Below, in pieces: positions 1 to 12,271 of a DNA stretch of 64,000 nucleotides (position 1 is its first letter; every line of letters begins with the position of its first letter). The stretch lies in contig CAXIPT010000001.1 in assembly GCA_964030475.1 (NCBI GenBank), positions 9,430,927 through 9,494,926 on the forward strand, read 5' to 3'. This DNA is from Tethya wilhelma. Its lineage: Eukaryota > Porifera > Demospongiae > Tethyida > Tethyidae. A program made the position numbers and the translations under genes. The notes beneath the pieces were generated by a model. It did not search any database. It saw only the letters and a list, made by a program, of their open reading frames with translations, and had not been told where the DNA came from.

Positions 1-370
1 GTGCATACTGATCGATACATGCATTTATTGGCTAGAATTTCAAGTCTACTCTATAGTTACACAGTTCCTTTAATTGTCAGGTATACAGGAATGGTTGATT
101 TGCTTTTTACATTTTTGTGATTTTAACAATTAATGCATTCTATCAGTTTCAGTATGCCTTGGATTCTGTGAAATATATTGTTTTAGATTTGGGGAAGGGG
201 CACAAATTATAATTAGATGATTTATTTGTAAAATGCTATGTAATTCCACAGTATGCTGATAGAAATTTAAGAGAAAGTACTGCAAAATTTACCCTGTAAT
301 TCCAATGCTATAAAAGTTTTGTAGTTTGAAAGAACTATATACAGGGAAGTCAAAATTTAGTTGAATGTTG
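1..370. other. non-coding, no feature seen
   Basis: AT-rich sequence with no open frame or recognisable repeat. It lies outside the probable hAT end that begins near 371. Confidence 0.5.
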
Positions 371-2388
371 TAGTGTTGGGCGATGTTAATTATTTGCTAT
401 ACGATTATTGTCAGTCAAAAGTATTCCGATTATGACAATTATTGCCATGAGTACAAAGAAAATGATTAAAAAAATACACATGTTGCTGTAGTAACAGTTA
501 ACAAATTAAACACTACATAATAATTATGCCACAAAGCAAAAATGCACAGAATTACTTCATGTTCTTTGCCAAAAAAAGGAACTTATTTACATTGTCAGGT
601 AAAAGTCTACTTCTACTACTACTAGCTATGTGTCCAGCTGTACTAAAAACCCTTTCAGAGGGTACACTAGTGCCACAAATACAAAGGTACCTCTTTGCCA
701 CAGGAGCGAGGTAAGAGAAGCGAATTTCTTCTGTTTTCCACCATGCAAGAGGCTCTGAGTCTGAAGGAGCGACAGGTATGTCTAGATAGGCTGCTAACTC
801 TTTGTCTATTTTTTCACTAGGAGTAAGGGTTGAAGAAGTGGTGGAAGTTCCTTCCTCATCACTGATGTGCTTCAAGACAGCTGCCAGACCTTTCATACGT
901 TTTACAGGAGGCTCCTCTTCTGTGTCTTTTTCACTTGTAGCAGATTCTTTGTTAGCCTCAGAACTTTCAGGAATGACTACAAGACATTTGTCCTTGATCA
1001 AACGCTGTATGTGTTCTTTGTTCTGAATGTACTGGTCCTTAAACCTGGGGTCTAGAAAACAGGCAATACTAAGAGTCCCAAAGATTCTAGGAGAACTGTA
1101 TGTAGGCTCAATGTCTTCCCAAATTGTTGTTCTCATTTCATTAGCAATCCTAGATGCTCCATCCACTAGGCTACACTTGGTCTTGACATGTTTCATCAGA
1201 GGAATTACAGCGGAAGCTGTCACTTTCTTTTCTCCAGATAGAGCATCGATCAAGTACGATAGGGGCTTCAGTACTTCAACAATAGTTTCTAGAACTGAGA
1301 ATTCAGAATCTGTTGGCATTTTGTGCCAATTTTTTCTGTCTTCAGCCAATACTGAGCTTAGTGCCTGCTGTTGTTCGACGATGTGGGACACCATTTGATA
1401 TGTCGATCCCCATCTCGTAGCAACATCACCCATCAATTTGTGCTGGGGAAGATCCAGTAATGTTGTTTCTCTCAAAGATCGCGTTTTTTTTCCAGCTACG
1501 ATTAAATAGCTCAACTAATGAGTGACATCTTGCCAACGCTCGCTGAATTTGAGTAATATCGAGACTCCTCTTGATAGCCAAATCGAGGTTATGACCGAAG
1601 CAACTAATTCGTGGTAAGTCAAGAATGTTAAAAGCCGAGACAACATTCGAACCACTATCAGTAGTGAATGCCACTAGTTTGCTTACCTGAAGCTGCCAGT
1701 TATCAAAAATATCAATAATGCCATCAGCTATGTTCTGGCCAGTGTGATCTGCAAACATGGGTGATGTTTCGAGACAAAATGCCTGGAGTTGCCACATTTT
1801 GTCAACAAAATGGACAGTCAGTGTCATGTAAGGCTCTTTAGCAGCACTTGTCCATAGATCTGTTGTGGCAGAAAAACACTCAATCTCTCTCAAAGCAGGC
1901 ATTACAACAGTATCCCTAACATGTACATACAGCCAAGGAATCTCTATGTCTGTAAAATGCTTACGTGACGGAAGCTGATAACACGGATTCAGCTTCTAGA
2001 TCTCAACCATGTGTCTAAATCCAGGTTTGTCAACTGTAGACAGTGGCACTGCATATTTGGCCAAATAATAGGTTATAGCTTTGTTTAGTTCTTTAGCCTG
2101 AGTACTGGTCGATGAGTACTTACATGATTTTTCCATTATTTCATTCAGAGAAGTCTGAGCACTTCTAGTTGGCCTTGGTGTTTTGGGAGAAATTTCAGCA
2201 AAAAGAGAGGGATGATGTTCTCGCAAGTGTTGAAACAAATTAGTAGTGTTGCTTCCCTTCGCTAGAACACTTCTCCCGCATGTTCTACATACAGGTTTGT
2301 CTTGTTCTTTATCAACAACAACGCCATCTTGACTTGATCTGAGTCCAAAAAACTGCCATACAGGGCTCTTTGTGTTCTTCTTTTTCAC
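371..2388 (-). mobile_element. hAT-1, ZBED-type hAT transposon (decayed)
   Basis: The block contains a hAT transposase on the minus strand (see the pseudogene at 552-2388). About 180 bp beyond its stop lies TAGTGTTGGGCGAT (371-384), which resembles the ends of ZBED/Ac-type hAT elements and is followed by cgattat/gacaattattgcc motifs often seen inside such ends. I did not find the matching inverted end upstream of the start codon, so the 5' boundary is only the start of the coding region. The missing end may have been lost, or may lie in diverged sequence between 2389 and 2690. Confidence 0.6.
552..2388 (-). pseudogene. hAT transposase, BED-finger N-terminus to dimerisation C-terminus, broken
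   Basis: Cut-and-paste transposase that would act in the nucleus on hAT ends. Three open pieces read in order on the minus strand. 2388-1999 begins with a BED zinc finger (VWQFFGL, CRTCGRSV, HLREHH). 1995-1484 carries the first catalytic region (ATTDLWTS, FTTDSGSN, ISCFGHNLDLA). 1514-552 carries GDVATRWGST and a C-terminal hAT dimerisation domain (PVAKRYLCI, SERVFSTAG, LLPDNV). The pieces are separated by one in-frame TAG at 1996-1998 (same frame on both sides) and by a frameshift in a run of eight T on the plus strand (1484-1491). Combined length is near 600 residues, usual for ZBED-like hAT. With only two lesions it is a young pseudogene, or partly a sequencing error in the homopolymer. Confidence 0.9.
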
Positions 2389-2697
2389 AAAATATAAGCC
2401 GCACCGCTTACAAGCTCAGCCATAATCCACATGTGGTAGATATAACCATAGATAAAACTCAGAGGAGGTACGACACGCGAGTGTCAATTAGCGCATTCCA
2501 ATCACATGGCCCTCCTCTGAGACCGCGCCGGCCCAAGCAAGAATGAATGCACGTGCTGAAAAATCATGGCAGCTGACCATGTTGGAAGTGTCAGTCCTCC
2601 AACCAGCATATACGTATTACCGAGGGGACAGAGGCCACTCTCTTGAAAATGGCAAGAAGTTTTGATTACGTTATTCCTAGTTTCTCGGTATTATCAG
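2389..2697. other. spacer with short inverted repeat and hAT-2 target site
   Basis: There is no gene here. An 11-bp perfect inverted repeat, CTCAGAGGAGG at 2458-2468 and its complement at 2511-2521, encloses a 42-bp loop. The last eight bases (2690-2697, ATTATCAG) abut a hAT end and are the reverse complement of the eight bases before the other hAT-2 end at 21206, so they are a target-site duplication. Confidence 0.6.
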
Positions 2698-3327
2698 CAG
2701 TGGCGTAGCCAGAGTATTTTATAATGGTGGGCCCAGTATAGGCCTGGGCCCACCAAACCAGCTAGGGGGGTCTGGGGGCATGCCCCCCCAGAAAATTTTG
2801 AAAATTTAGGCACTCTGAGATGGCATTTTGAGATGTTTCAGGGTATGTAGTATATTCAGTGAAAAAGAGATTCAAACAACATAATAACAGACTAAAAAAC
2901 AACAAACAAAATATTTAAGATAAAACAATTCTTCGGTTCTTATCACTTGTATTAAACTGATCAATGACATCCTCCAGTTTAATGGTTTGTGCGATTTCAC
3001 GCTCAACAGAAAGCAGAGACAGGCTGACTAGTCTCTCCTCGTGCATACTTGATCTCAAATATGTTTTAATTCGTTTTAAAGCAGAAAACGTTCTCTCACA
3101 CGATGCAGTACTGACACAGATTGTCAGTGCAATTTGTAAAAGCCTAAATAGTGTTGGAAATGCTTCCTTGAGAGGTAAAAGTTCTTTGAAAACTTCAGCT
3201 GTACTATCTACTGACTTCTTTGCTAGGGTGCGTTTTGCCAGTGTAGATTCAATCCTTAGTGACTCACTATCCAAGCTGTAGCAATCAATCAGTGGCTGTA
3301 GATGTGTTGGTTCCAGGAAATAACTAG
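2698..3327 (-). mobile_element. hAT-2, 3' half (TTF/ZMYM-type hAT)
   Basis: The segment starts with the inverted terminus CAGTGGCGTAGCCAG at 2698, a hAT-type end, followed by G-rich sequence. It contains the C-terminal transposase coding region on the minus strand and stops where the 443-bp MULE repeat begins (3325-3328). The 8-bp duplication at 2690-2697 pairs with 21198-21205, which identifies this as the missing half of the element at 21206-23628. Confidence 0.85.
2915..3327 (-). pseudogene. hAT-2 transposase, C-terminal fragment
   Basis: The minus-strand frame begins at the MULE junction with YFLEPTHLQPLIDC and runs to a stop at 2915. It contains the hAT dimerisation region (ICVSTASCERTFSALKRIK, RSSMHEERLVSLSLL), typical of the C-terminus of TTF-type zinc-finger hAT transposases. 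The first residues continue exactly from the last residues before the other MULE repeat at 23627 (CSPQS), so the two fragments are one protein cut in two. The apparent start upstream of 3328 lies in the inserted MULE repeat and is not genuine. Confidence 0.85.
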
Positions 3328-3767
3328 AGTAGGGCATCAATTATCAGACACAACGTATGTTCAGACAGCTCCTTTAAGGAAACAGGAGGAGGTAGAATTG
3401 CTTTTTATGCACCAGTATATTTGTTGTATAGTGGTCTGTAAAACTTCCAAAAATTACAGCTCAACCTCAGCAACTGCGCCGTGGAGAGCTCAAACTAAGT
3501 CGTCGTCTGATTAATCGTAAAATCAGACGAAAACAACCTATTTTCAAACTGCAGCTACAGTACTATCTCAGGATTCTTAGATTCAAGTCAGATAAGATAA
3601 TCTGGTAGTACAACAACTCACCTAAAACATATCCAGAAATTATGCCTTGGGGCAATTCCAGTTCTGAGATTCAGCTGACCAAACACCGCCCACCGCAGAA
3701 ATCAATATTCAGACGATTGCTCATTCGGGGTTAAGGTTCACAGTCACGTGCTGCACAATTGAGCGCT
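3325..3767 (+). repeat. MULE long terminal repeat, copy 1 (443 bp)
   Basis: This block recurs at 23628-24066 in the same plus-strand orientation, with one substitution and one 4-bp indel seen by eye. In both places the outer end (TAGAGTAGGGCATC) touches hAT-2 transposase codons that would be adjacent in the uninterrupted gene. It is therefore a long terminal inverted repeat of an element inserted in hAT-2, shown here in the orientation produced by the rearrangement. Long terminal repeats are typical of Mutator-like elements, and a MULE transposase follows immediately. Confidence 0.8.
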
Positions 3768-6700
3768 CACGTACTTCTAATCGGTTTGACACCCAGGAGC
3801 TAGTCACAATACTACTCGATCCCAATCTGAAAGAAGCCAGAATCTGTAAAACCCAGCCTGTAGATGTCGAACATAATGTGGCCTTTGTGGTTGATCTGTC
3901 TACGCTAGAAAATGTCAAAGATATCAATTGTGATGACATGGGTTCCTGGTGTTCCAATGGTTCATATCATGCTTGGGTGGATGTCGATGAGAGTGGATTT
4001 GTGAGCTCGTATGGTAAATCTAAGCCAGCAAAATTTGACTTGAGCCTATTTTACATAACAAAGAAATATATTGTCCACAAAACAAGCAAGGATCTTAAGA
4101 AAACCATTGTCTTCCTAGCAGGTATAATATTATATTATTGTTTATAACTGCTTCAGTTGTACTATTCATGGACCAACAAAATTAGCTTGTTTATAAATCC
4201 ATCCAAAGCTAGAAAAGGCATGGGAATCTTGTATATTATTTTAGAGATGATTAACTGGACTTTGAACCCATATGTAACAGCATACTGTTTGTTTAAGAGT
4301 TGAAATATACAGTATGTATACATATATGTATAGTTATTTCCCCCAGCCGGGATTACCCCCATCGTATTTATGTTAGTGAGAAAAAAAATAGACGTCTTAA
4401 ATAATTATCATATGGCTGCCATATGTAAATTTGTATGTAAATGAGTAAATAATTATACTTATCCAATTTTTTTTTCTTTTTCAAGACCATAATCAAGACA
4501 CTCTTCATTTAGCATTGGTTCAGTACCACTTTGATGATGTTGAACATTCTATTAAACCACGACCTCACGGAAATTCTAAAAAACGAGACAGTTTTGTACG
4601 CACTATGCCAAGCACTCTCAAACGGTTAAAATGTGCTTCAAGGGATTTAACACCAAAGTTTGCAGTTTGTCAAGAAGCTGATAGCGTACTCATGGCGAGC
4701 AGTGCTGGATCTCAGCCTCGAAACAGACAGCAAGTTGCTGACATACGTAGACGTAAAATTAGTCAAGGTGCAGCATATAAGAGTAGTGATCCATTGTACA
4801 CAGTAATGCTTATGTGCAAAGAAAGTGAAGGAACGAAAACACAGGATTCATTTGTTAGAATGGTTAGTGGTGCTCCTGAACCCATGACAGTTCTTACCTG
4901 TGACTGGACGCTTGTAGATATCGAAAGATTTTGTACCAAAGAGGAATGTACCATTTTAAGTGTAGATCCAACTTTCAACCTTGGAGATTTTGATGTAACA
5001 GTCACGACATATAAGCACCTACTACTGAAGAATGCGAATGGAAATCATCCGATAATGATGGGGCCTGTGTTTGTTCACCAACGTAAAAAGTTTGAAACAT
5101 ACCATTTTTTTGCTTCATCACTAATTTCATTAAAGCCATCCCTTGTTAATCTTCAAGCATTCGGTACAGATGGGGAGAAGGCACTCTCTAATGCTTTCCG
5201 TACTGTGTTCAGTAAAGCAAATCATATACGCTGTTTTCTCCATTTTAAAGGAAACCTTGAATCTAAGCTCACAGAATTTGGAATTCCTAAATACCTACAA
5301 CTCGAGTTCACAAGGGATGTATTTGGTGATCCAACTGCCTGTGAGGATGGATTGGTTGATGCAGATGAAGAAGATTTTGAAGCCATTCTAGAGAGCTTAG
5401 AAGTTATCTGGAATGAACGTGAGATGGTCTATCATAACCCGCCTGAATTCTTTCAGTGGTTTGTCAAGTATTGCAAGGATGAAGTCAAGACAACAATGCT
5501 AAAAGAACATAGAACCAAGGCTGGACTGGGCAATCCTCCACAACCATTCTATACCAACGATGTAGAGAGTGTTAATAATGTTGTTAAGCATCAAATGATG
5601 TACAAAGCAGCACAACTTCCAGAATTTGTTACAGCAATGAAAAGAGCGATTGAAAATCAGAAAATGGAAGTTGAGAGAGCATGTGCTGGCATTGGAGAGT
5701 ATAAAGTGATTGCTAAATATCAAGATCTGTGTGTAGAGTCACGCAAGTTCTTTCAGATGACAGAAAAGCAACGTGAGAACAAGCTCAGGTCTTTCTTTAC
5801 TGCTCCTCTTAGAGATTGCTATCCACTACTTGATGAAGGTACCAAGACTCACTGTTTGGTTACTCTGCCATACAGAGAGACTGAATGCTCACAAGAGAAT
5901 AAATTACACCAGCTAAATATTCCAGAATATCTTGCTCAAAAGATTTGGAATGAATCGTCGAAGATGCTTGAAAGTAGTGATTCGTTGTGTGTATCTCCTG
6001 GATGCAAGGATGGAAGAGAATGGTTGGTCAAGAGTAACAATATGTCACGCAAGTCTCCATACTTTGTAGAATGTTATAAAAATGGTCAGATCAAATGTGA
6101 ACAGTCATGTAGTGTATATAAGTCAAGCAAAATATGTACTCACACAGTGACTGTTGCTCGATTCAAAGAATCTGTTGATGACTACGTTTCGTGGCTAAAG
6201 AAACAAAAAGGTGGAACACTTAATCTCACGAATCTAGCATCTGCTGGTATGCCTTCTGGAAGTGGAAAAAAGCCTTCAAAGCGCAAATCTTCAACAAAAC
6301 AAGCTGCGAAGAGGATAAAACAGGTCATCGAAGAGAATAGTGAAAGGCCACACACTTACAGGGTGCAGCCAGCTGGCAAACCAGGAAAAGAAGTAGTGCA
6401 GTCTTTGCCAGGTTCATCTTCTCAGATAGAAGATACAGAAGGTTCTTCCTACATGAACTATGATGAGGGATCAGTAACATCATCTCCACCATTTCCTGTT
6501 ACGCCTATGTCTCCACCTCCAGCATTTCAAGTTCCTGTTACACCTATGTCTCCACCTCCACCATTGATTCCATTGGCACAAGTCACCATGCACAACGTGT
6601 CTATGCCGTACTCTCCAGTAGTTTATGCTCCTTTTATGTTGCCTTCAACAACCCAGACTACTGCTGAAGATCCCACTAGTGAAAGACAGTTGTTTTGGAT

Positions 6701-7034
6701 TGTATTTATATAAGGTAACATTTCAAGGTGTGCAGGCTGTGGTAAACGGGACCTCAGAACACAAGACGGTAGACCCCATCCACAACCACTGGATATATGC
6801 CTACAACACAAAGAACATGTTTTGTTTGAGAATCCACATACTGGTCGTCACCAATTGTCTGCAGACTTGAGAAATGTATATTATCATGCTAAAAGAGGTT
6901 GTGTTCAAGTGAAGTATTCTGGGTTTAATCCTCAGAATGAATTGAAAGTGAGTCAAGAAATAAAATCACGCTTAATGCTATCACACATCAAGATGCTTTT
7001 CGAAGAATTTGGCTTGTCACTTCTGAACAGTTGA
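3668..7034 (+). pseudogene. MULE (Mutator-like) transposase, one internal stop
   Basis: DDE transposase of a Mutator-like element. The first coding segment is open from 3668 (inside the terminal repeat) to a donor near 4123. The second runs from an acceptor near 4484 to 7034. No convincing start codon is visible, so an upstream exon is possible. Counting from 4515, the likely catalytic residues are D151 (SVDPTFN), D219 (FGTDGEKAL) and E351 (NDVESVNN), with C-x2-H (CFLH) after the second. A SWIM-like finger follows (KCEQSCSVYKSSKICTHT), then a Lys-rich stretch and Pro-rich repeats (PVTPMSPPP). A TAA at 6711-6713 interrupts the frame, but it stays open and conserved-looking beyond (CAGCGKRDL, LQHKEHVLF) to the stop at 7032-7034. 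Apart from that nonsense codon it looks complete. Confidence 0.85.
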
Positions 7035-7282
7035 CTCAGTTCCTGTTGCCATGGTTTATTGTTGGTTCATAATAATTATCAATGACAACATTGTGCATTC
7101 ATAACTAATCATTTGATATTTTTTTTGTGTGTAATTGCCTTAATATTTGTAATATTTATAACCTCATGATTGATATTATTAAAAACTCAATTCTCATTAA
7201 TGCATGTTGACGACCCTTTCCAGTTCCGTTTCCTTTTTCCAGTTCCGTTTCCCATTTCCGTTTCCATCAATTCCATACGCCC
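7035..7282. other. 3' flank of the MULE transposase
   Basis: No gene. AT-rich sequence is followed by short pyrimidine-rich direct repeats of TTCCAGTTCCGTTTCC (7219-7266), which lead into the satellite array. Confidence 0.5.
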
Positions 7283-7762
7283 CTTTTGATCGAGTTACTC
7301 TGGTGGGCTTCAACGTTCCTCTAGTCACTGTGGGTCTCTTCAATTCAGACTCTGTAATTAATTAAAATTAATTCACATCTATCATTGCAATGCAATCCTC
7401 TATACAGCAACATAGCATACCTGGGGTACCAGGAGAGGGCACCTGAGACGGACTTGAGACGGTGTGTTTCGAGGACCCTGTAACTATGGTGTCAATTTGT
7501 GAACTGTACATAAACTATACCATGATGCTAGCTGCACGTAACTGACCTTTTGAAGTTACTCTGGTGGGCTTCAACGTTCCTCTAGTCACTGTGGGTCTCT
7601 TCAATTCAGAATCTATAATTAAATTAATTCACATCTATCATTGCAATGCAATCCCCTATACAGCAACATAGCATACCTGGGGTACCAGGAGAGGGCACCT
7701 GAGACAGACTTGAGACGGTGTGTTTCGAGGACCCTGTAACTATGGTGTCAATTTGTGAACTG
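7283..7762. repeat. ~256-bp satellite, left part of array
   Basis: Almost two tandem units, recognised by repeated phrases such as TTACTCTGGTGGGCTTCAAC, CATAGCATACCTGGGGTACC and GGTGTCAATTTGTGAACTG. The array stops abruptly at 7762 in the middle of a unit, where the CACTA-like element starts. It resumes at the corresponding base at 16424. Confidence 0.9.
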
Positions 7763-8284
7763 CCCGCGCAAAATTTATTGCGAGAATTCATGATATTTTC
7801 CGAAAATTCACGTACAAAAGCGCGCAGTTTACAAGTACAATTTCGCGGAAAAACGTAGAACTTCGTTAGGCTTCGCGCATGCATCACAAGCGTGTGTTCG
7901 CGAAATTTCGTAGAATTTAGCCAATAGCCTAGCTGTACAAGACTGATTTCAGCTCTTGTAGTACCCTAGATGCTTAATATGAACCATGAAATGAAAATTT
8001 CACCTAGATCTACTAGCTAAATCATCTTTGATCTAGCTAGCTATACGTCTAACTCCGGGCTCGGCACCTCGCTCGTGCCGTGCATCATCATTCATGCGGC
8101 GCTTGTTAACAGGGTTACAAACTGGCCTTTTTTATATTATGACCTCCCTTGGCTATCCCTTCAACCAGCACGTACTGCTCCAGTGAGTGAACTGACATAA
8201 CTTGCTGCCCTCGGAGTCAATTCTAAACGGTGGATCTCCATCCTAATTATTAATTCTCACGGACTCACGTGAGACTCACGAGGT

Positions 8285-11200
8285 TTGTACTTGTTGCATT
8301 TTGAGAGAGATCCAGAGTGGTGGCAACAGATCACGAGTGACGATTCGAGTGACTCTGAGGAGTCGAGCAATGATGAATCTAGTGACTCTGGAGAGTCGAG
8401 CAATGCCGAATCGAGTGACTCTGGAGAGTCGAGCAATGCCGAATCGAGTGAGAAATCGAGCGAATTCTCAGATACTCATAGTGAATCGTTCGCCGAGTCT
8501 AGCTCTTCTATCTCTGAGTCCGTGGCAGAGAGCCACAGTGCAAGTGAATCAGACTCTAGCTGTGACGTGAGTGAGTCCGAGTCAGATGATGAACCTGTTA
8601 GTGGAAAGTTCGTTCATCCATCTTTAAGTGAAACTGTGCATGCTGATGTCAATATCAGTGTATTTGAAAGCCATCTGCTTATCTACCAATTTATTATCAA
8701 ACATGGCTTAAGTACAGCAGCTTCAGATGAACTTCTTAACTTGTTTGAACGTCACCTACCACAGCCTACAAAATTGCCAAAGAGCTCCTATGCTCTGAAA
8801 CAATTCTTTACCTCACTGTTTCCAGACTTAGTCTCTTCTATACACCACTACTGCACCATGTGTCATCGCTTACTAAATGATTCTGCCACTTGTAGTGAGC
8901 CAACGTGTGTTGAAGGTGGTAACGACACATTTATTTGTGTTTCATTGCAGTCTCAACTTAAGCGGAAGTTGGAAGGTCAGTAATAATTGTGTAAAATAAT
9001 ACTGGTAACAGATAGTCTCGTAACACCCACTTAACTTGACCACGACTTACATTACCAGATCATATACTACTTTTGTTCCATGTTAGCAGAATGCAATCCA
9101 CCAGTCTCTCCCATTTTTTGTGGAGGCTAGTGAGACTAGGTAACAACTTCAATTTTGTGTATAATTTTTATGTAGACCCTGAATTTTGGAAGCTACTTCA
9201 ACATCGATTTACTCGTTCTCAACTGCCTGGAGTCATTCAAGATATATATGATGGAGCAGAGTATAAACAGCATTCAGAATTTCTAGATAACCCAGCAAAC
9301 CTGTCGTTTATTTGTAATAGCGATGGTGTTGCCGTATTTAGGTCGTCATCTGTAGAGTTGTGGCCTATATGGTTATCAATCAACGAACTACCTAAGGAAT
9401 TGAGGTACATGTACTGTAACCTTGTAATTATTATCAATGTGTATGTGTATACACATTATAGTTTTATTATGCGTAGTACAGTTTCTATTACTTAGATTCT
9501 GTATACTTGCAGTATCATGAAATTATTTGGTGCTCATGCAGCTATTATACTGATTTTAGGTTTGATAAAAAGAATATGATTTTAGGAGCACTTTGGTTTT
9601 CGTCATCAAAGCCTACATTTGCTACATTTATGAGGCCGTTGATTGATTCATTTAATGATCTCTACAAAAATGGTATGTTGTTTATAATTATACATTATAC
9701 GTATTCAACTTCTCACTAACTTTTACATGCATGTAGGAGTTAAGGTACAATCTCCTAATGGTGAAGTAGTGTGTCGTGGAATTTTACTTCAAGTGTCGGC
9801 AGACTTACCAGCACGTGCACTAATCCTTAACATGAAGCAGTTTAATGGTGCTTATGCATGTCTGTTCTGTGAGGCTTGTGGAACGACAAGTCCGAGCAAT
9901 CATCTCCATCGATTTTGGCCTGTTGAACCAGATCCTCCAAAAAGAACTCACTCTACAATGCTGAGCAATGCTCTAGAGGCTGTTACATTAGGTGTTGCAG
10001 TAAGTGGCCCAATTAAATAAAGTGCAATAAACATGTGACCGAATCAGTTTTCCTCATTAATTTTGTAGGTTAAAGGTGTATTTGGAGCATCTGTACTCTG
10101 TGTCCACAGACCTTTTGACATTGTGAAAGGTGTAGTTGTTGACGATTTGCATTGCCTGTTCCTTGGAGTTGCAAAAACCCTGTTGAAGTATTGGTTTGCG
10201 GACAAGTACAAACAATGTGACTTTTATGTAGGAAAAAAGGTATGTTTTGCAACAATAAGGGCATGCATTATGATCATTCAATTTCATGATCATGCATGCA
10301 CTATGCAGATAGATCTGTGTAACGAACGAATAAGTGAAATTAAAGTGACGGACACAATATCAAGGGTGCCAAGGAAAATTTCTGACAGAAAGCATTGGAA
10401 AGGTACATGGTCAAAAATTTATGGTCACTGTTACATAGGCAATATAAGCTTAATAATAGTTTAATTATTAAAATTAATGTCATGTGCATATTATTTGTAA
10501 CCATGCAATCTCCTAACCCCAGAAACCATTTTTTCGATGCTTATATTTCTAGGCCACTATGCAATAAAATTCAGTACAAGACCATTAATATGCTGTTAAC
10601 AAAAATATAGGCATGCATGATGGGTTACAAAACTCATTTTGCACTTTCAATGAAGTATATTGAGTTTGCTGCCAGAAGTGATGTAATGAGATTCATACCC
10701 ATGCATACTTTTATATGGACAAAGTAGCTAACTTTTGACTGGTAAGGTGTTGGAAGCTGGAAAAGCAACCAAAAGAACGGGGAGAACGAGCGCTCTAATT
10801 ATGTCTACACATGCACTTGTACTTTTGCAGGATCAGAATTCCGTACCTGGATCCTTTTTCTTGCCTTACCTGTAATGCTTGGAGTACTCACACCATGTTA
10901 CTATAATCATCTTTGTCTTCTTGTTGCTTCTCTGCACATTCTTTATTCTGACTACATCACTGGTGTTGATTTGGAAACGGCAAGACTTCTATTGTCCCAG
11001 TTCTACAACAAATTCTCAGATTTATATGGTAGGTATATATATTCTTCGATGGTCATATGGGTACGTACGTGTATGAGCGTATAGTTATATGTGGCATGCA
11101 CTGTTTATGGTCCTTGTGTACAGGTGATCGGCAAACTACCATGAACATGCACCTCTTATGCCACGTTACTACATGTGTTGAGAATTGGGGACCTTTATGG

Positions 11201-12091
11201 GCCTATTCATGTTTTCACTATGAAAACATGAATCGAGAAGTGAAGAAGCATTTCAGAGGTACCAGGAACATGTCGAAACAGGTAAGATGTAGAACTTTTA
11301 ATTACACTTGTGAACATGCATGTATTGGTGTTACAGCTAGTTCAATTATATGAATATGTACACTTCTATTATTTTGCAGTTGTCGTTTTCATTTGTCATG
11401 CAACAGATCTTACCTACAATTCATTCACAAATGTCTCAAGGAATACGTGCTATGAAAAGGTATGTTCATTGTGGCAATTAGTGAGCTATAGGTTATCTAT
11501 GATAATACTGTAACCCTAAGATTGCAAGTTGCACTTGTCAGCCAAAATGTGATTACACCGTCATGATAATGTTCATATACCACTCCATGCTATTTCAGAC
11601 CCATGCAGCATGCACAAGAACTTCAAGAAGGAATATATGCTGTTGGTAAGAGTTTGCGACATAGCCTAGAAGAAGTCCAGTTGCATGTCAGAGAGTATGT
11701 TGAACTGTGTCATGTCCGGGCTATTTATGCATTCTATCGGCTAAGAAAAAATAAGGAAGTGTTCACCTCAATGAAATATACAAGGGTCGAACGAAGAAAC
11801 AGCCACACTGTGCTGTATGACAAGGATGGAGAGTACCATTTTGGGTTAGTTGAACAATATTATTTCTTCAAAGATTCTGATGGTTTTTGTAACACAATAG
11901 CAGCAATTCACAGATTCCGAGTTTTGTCTAAAATCAAAGATAATATTCCAATTGTAAAAGTACATTCTACAAACTTAATTGATGTTATTCGTGTTCAGCA
12001 AATAAAGGAAAAATGCTTACTTGTGTCACTAAAATCTGATGCTCATGAGAATTATGTATGCAGATTTCCATGCAAGATTTTAGGTGATTAA
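8285..12091 (+). CDS. CACTA-like (tnp2-type) transposase, 10 exons
   Basis: Transposase gene read through well-phased GT/AG introns. Exons: 8285-8975, 9176-9404, 9560-9672, 9737-9999, 10069-10239, 10309-10402, 10831-11028, 11124-11281, 11380-11459, 11599-12091. Every junction keeps the frame. Exon 1 encodes a Ser/Glu/Asp-rich acidic head (repeated SSDSGESSNAE) followed by a Cys-bearing segment (CTMCHRLL, CSEPTC). Candidate catalytic residues are D in NSDGVAVFRS (exon 2), D in VVDDLHCLFLGV (exon 5) and E in FHYENMN (exon 8). An inserted zinc-finger-like YACLFCEACG lies in exon 4. This layout matches tnp2-family transposases of CACTA elements. No in-frame ATG starts exon 1, so a short 5' exon may be missing from this model. 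No lesions are seen, so the copy may be recent. Confidence 0.85.
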
Positions 12092-12271
12092 TGTAGCTGT
12101 ATACATTGTGTTTCATTGTCAACAAGAATTGTTTGCCCATAATTTTTACGTATGTTATGGAAGAATCATGTCATTGATTCGGCTTTTTATCACTAAGTCA
12201 TACTGTACAAGATATAATAATAATAACAGTACTTGAATTCATAGTTATTGATTATTAGTTTTAAACACAAG

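Noticed and set aside
802..1398. Plus-strand open frames opposite the hAT transposase
   Set aside because: They are antisense shadows of the minus-strand hAT coding region.
2458..2521. Inverted repeat considered as a terminator or small element
   Set aside because: An 11-bp stem with a 42-bp loop, no T tract and no duplication. It is recorded only as a local feature.
3302..3514. Open frame reading from hAT-2 into the MULE repeat
   Set aside because: It crosses an insertion boundary on the antisense strand and the same repeat segment occurs elsewhere, so it is not a gene.
7624..7887. 87-codon minus-strand open frame across the CACTA-like left end
   Set aside because: It bridges satellite and element terminus, is created by the insertion, and has no coding features.
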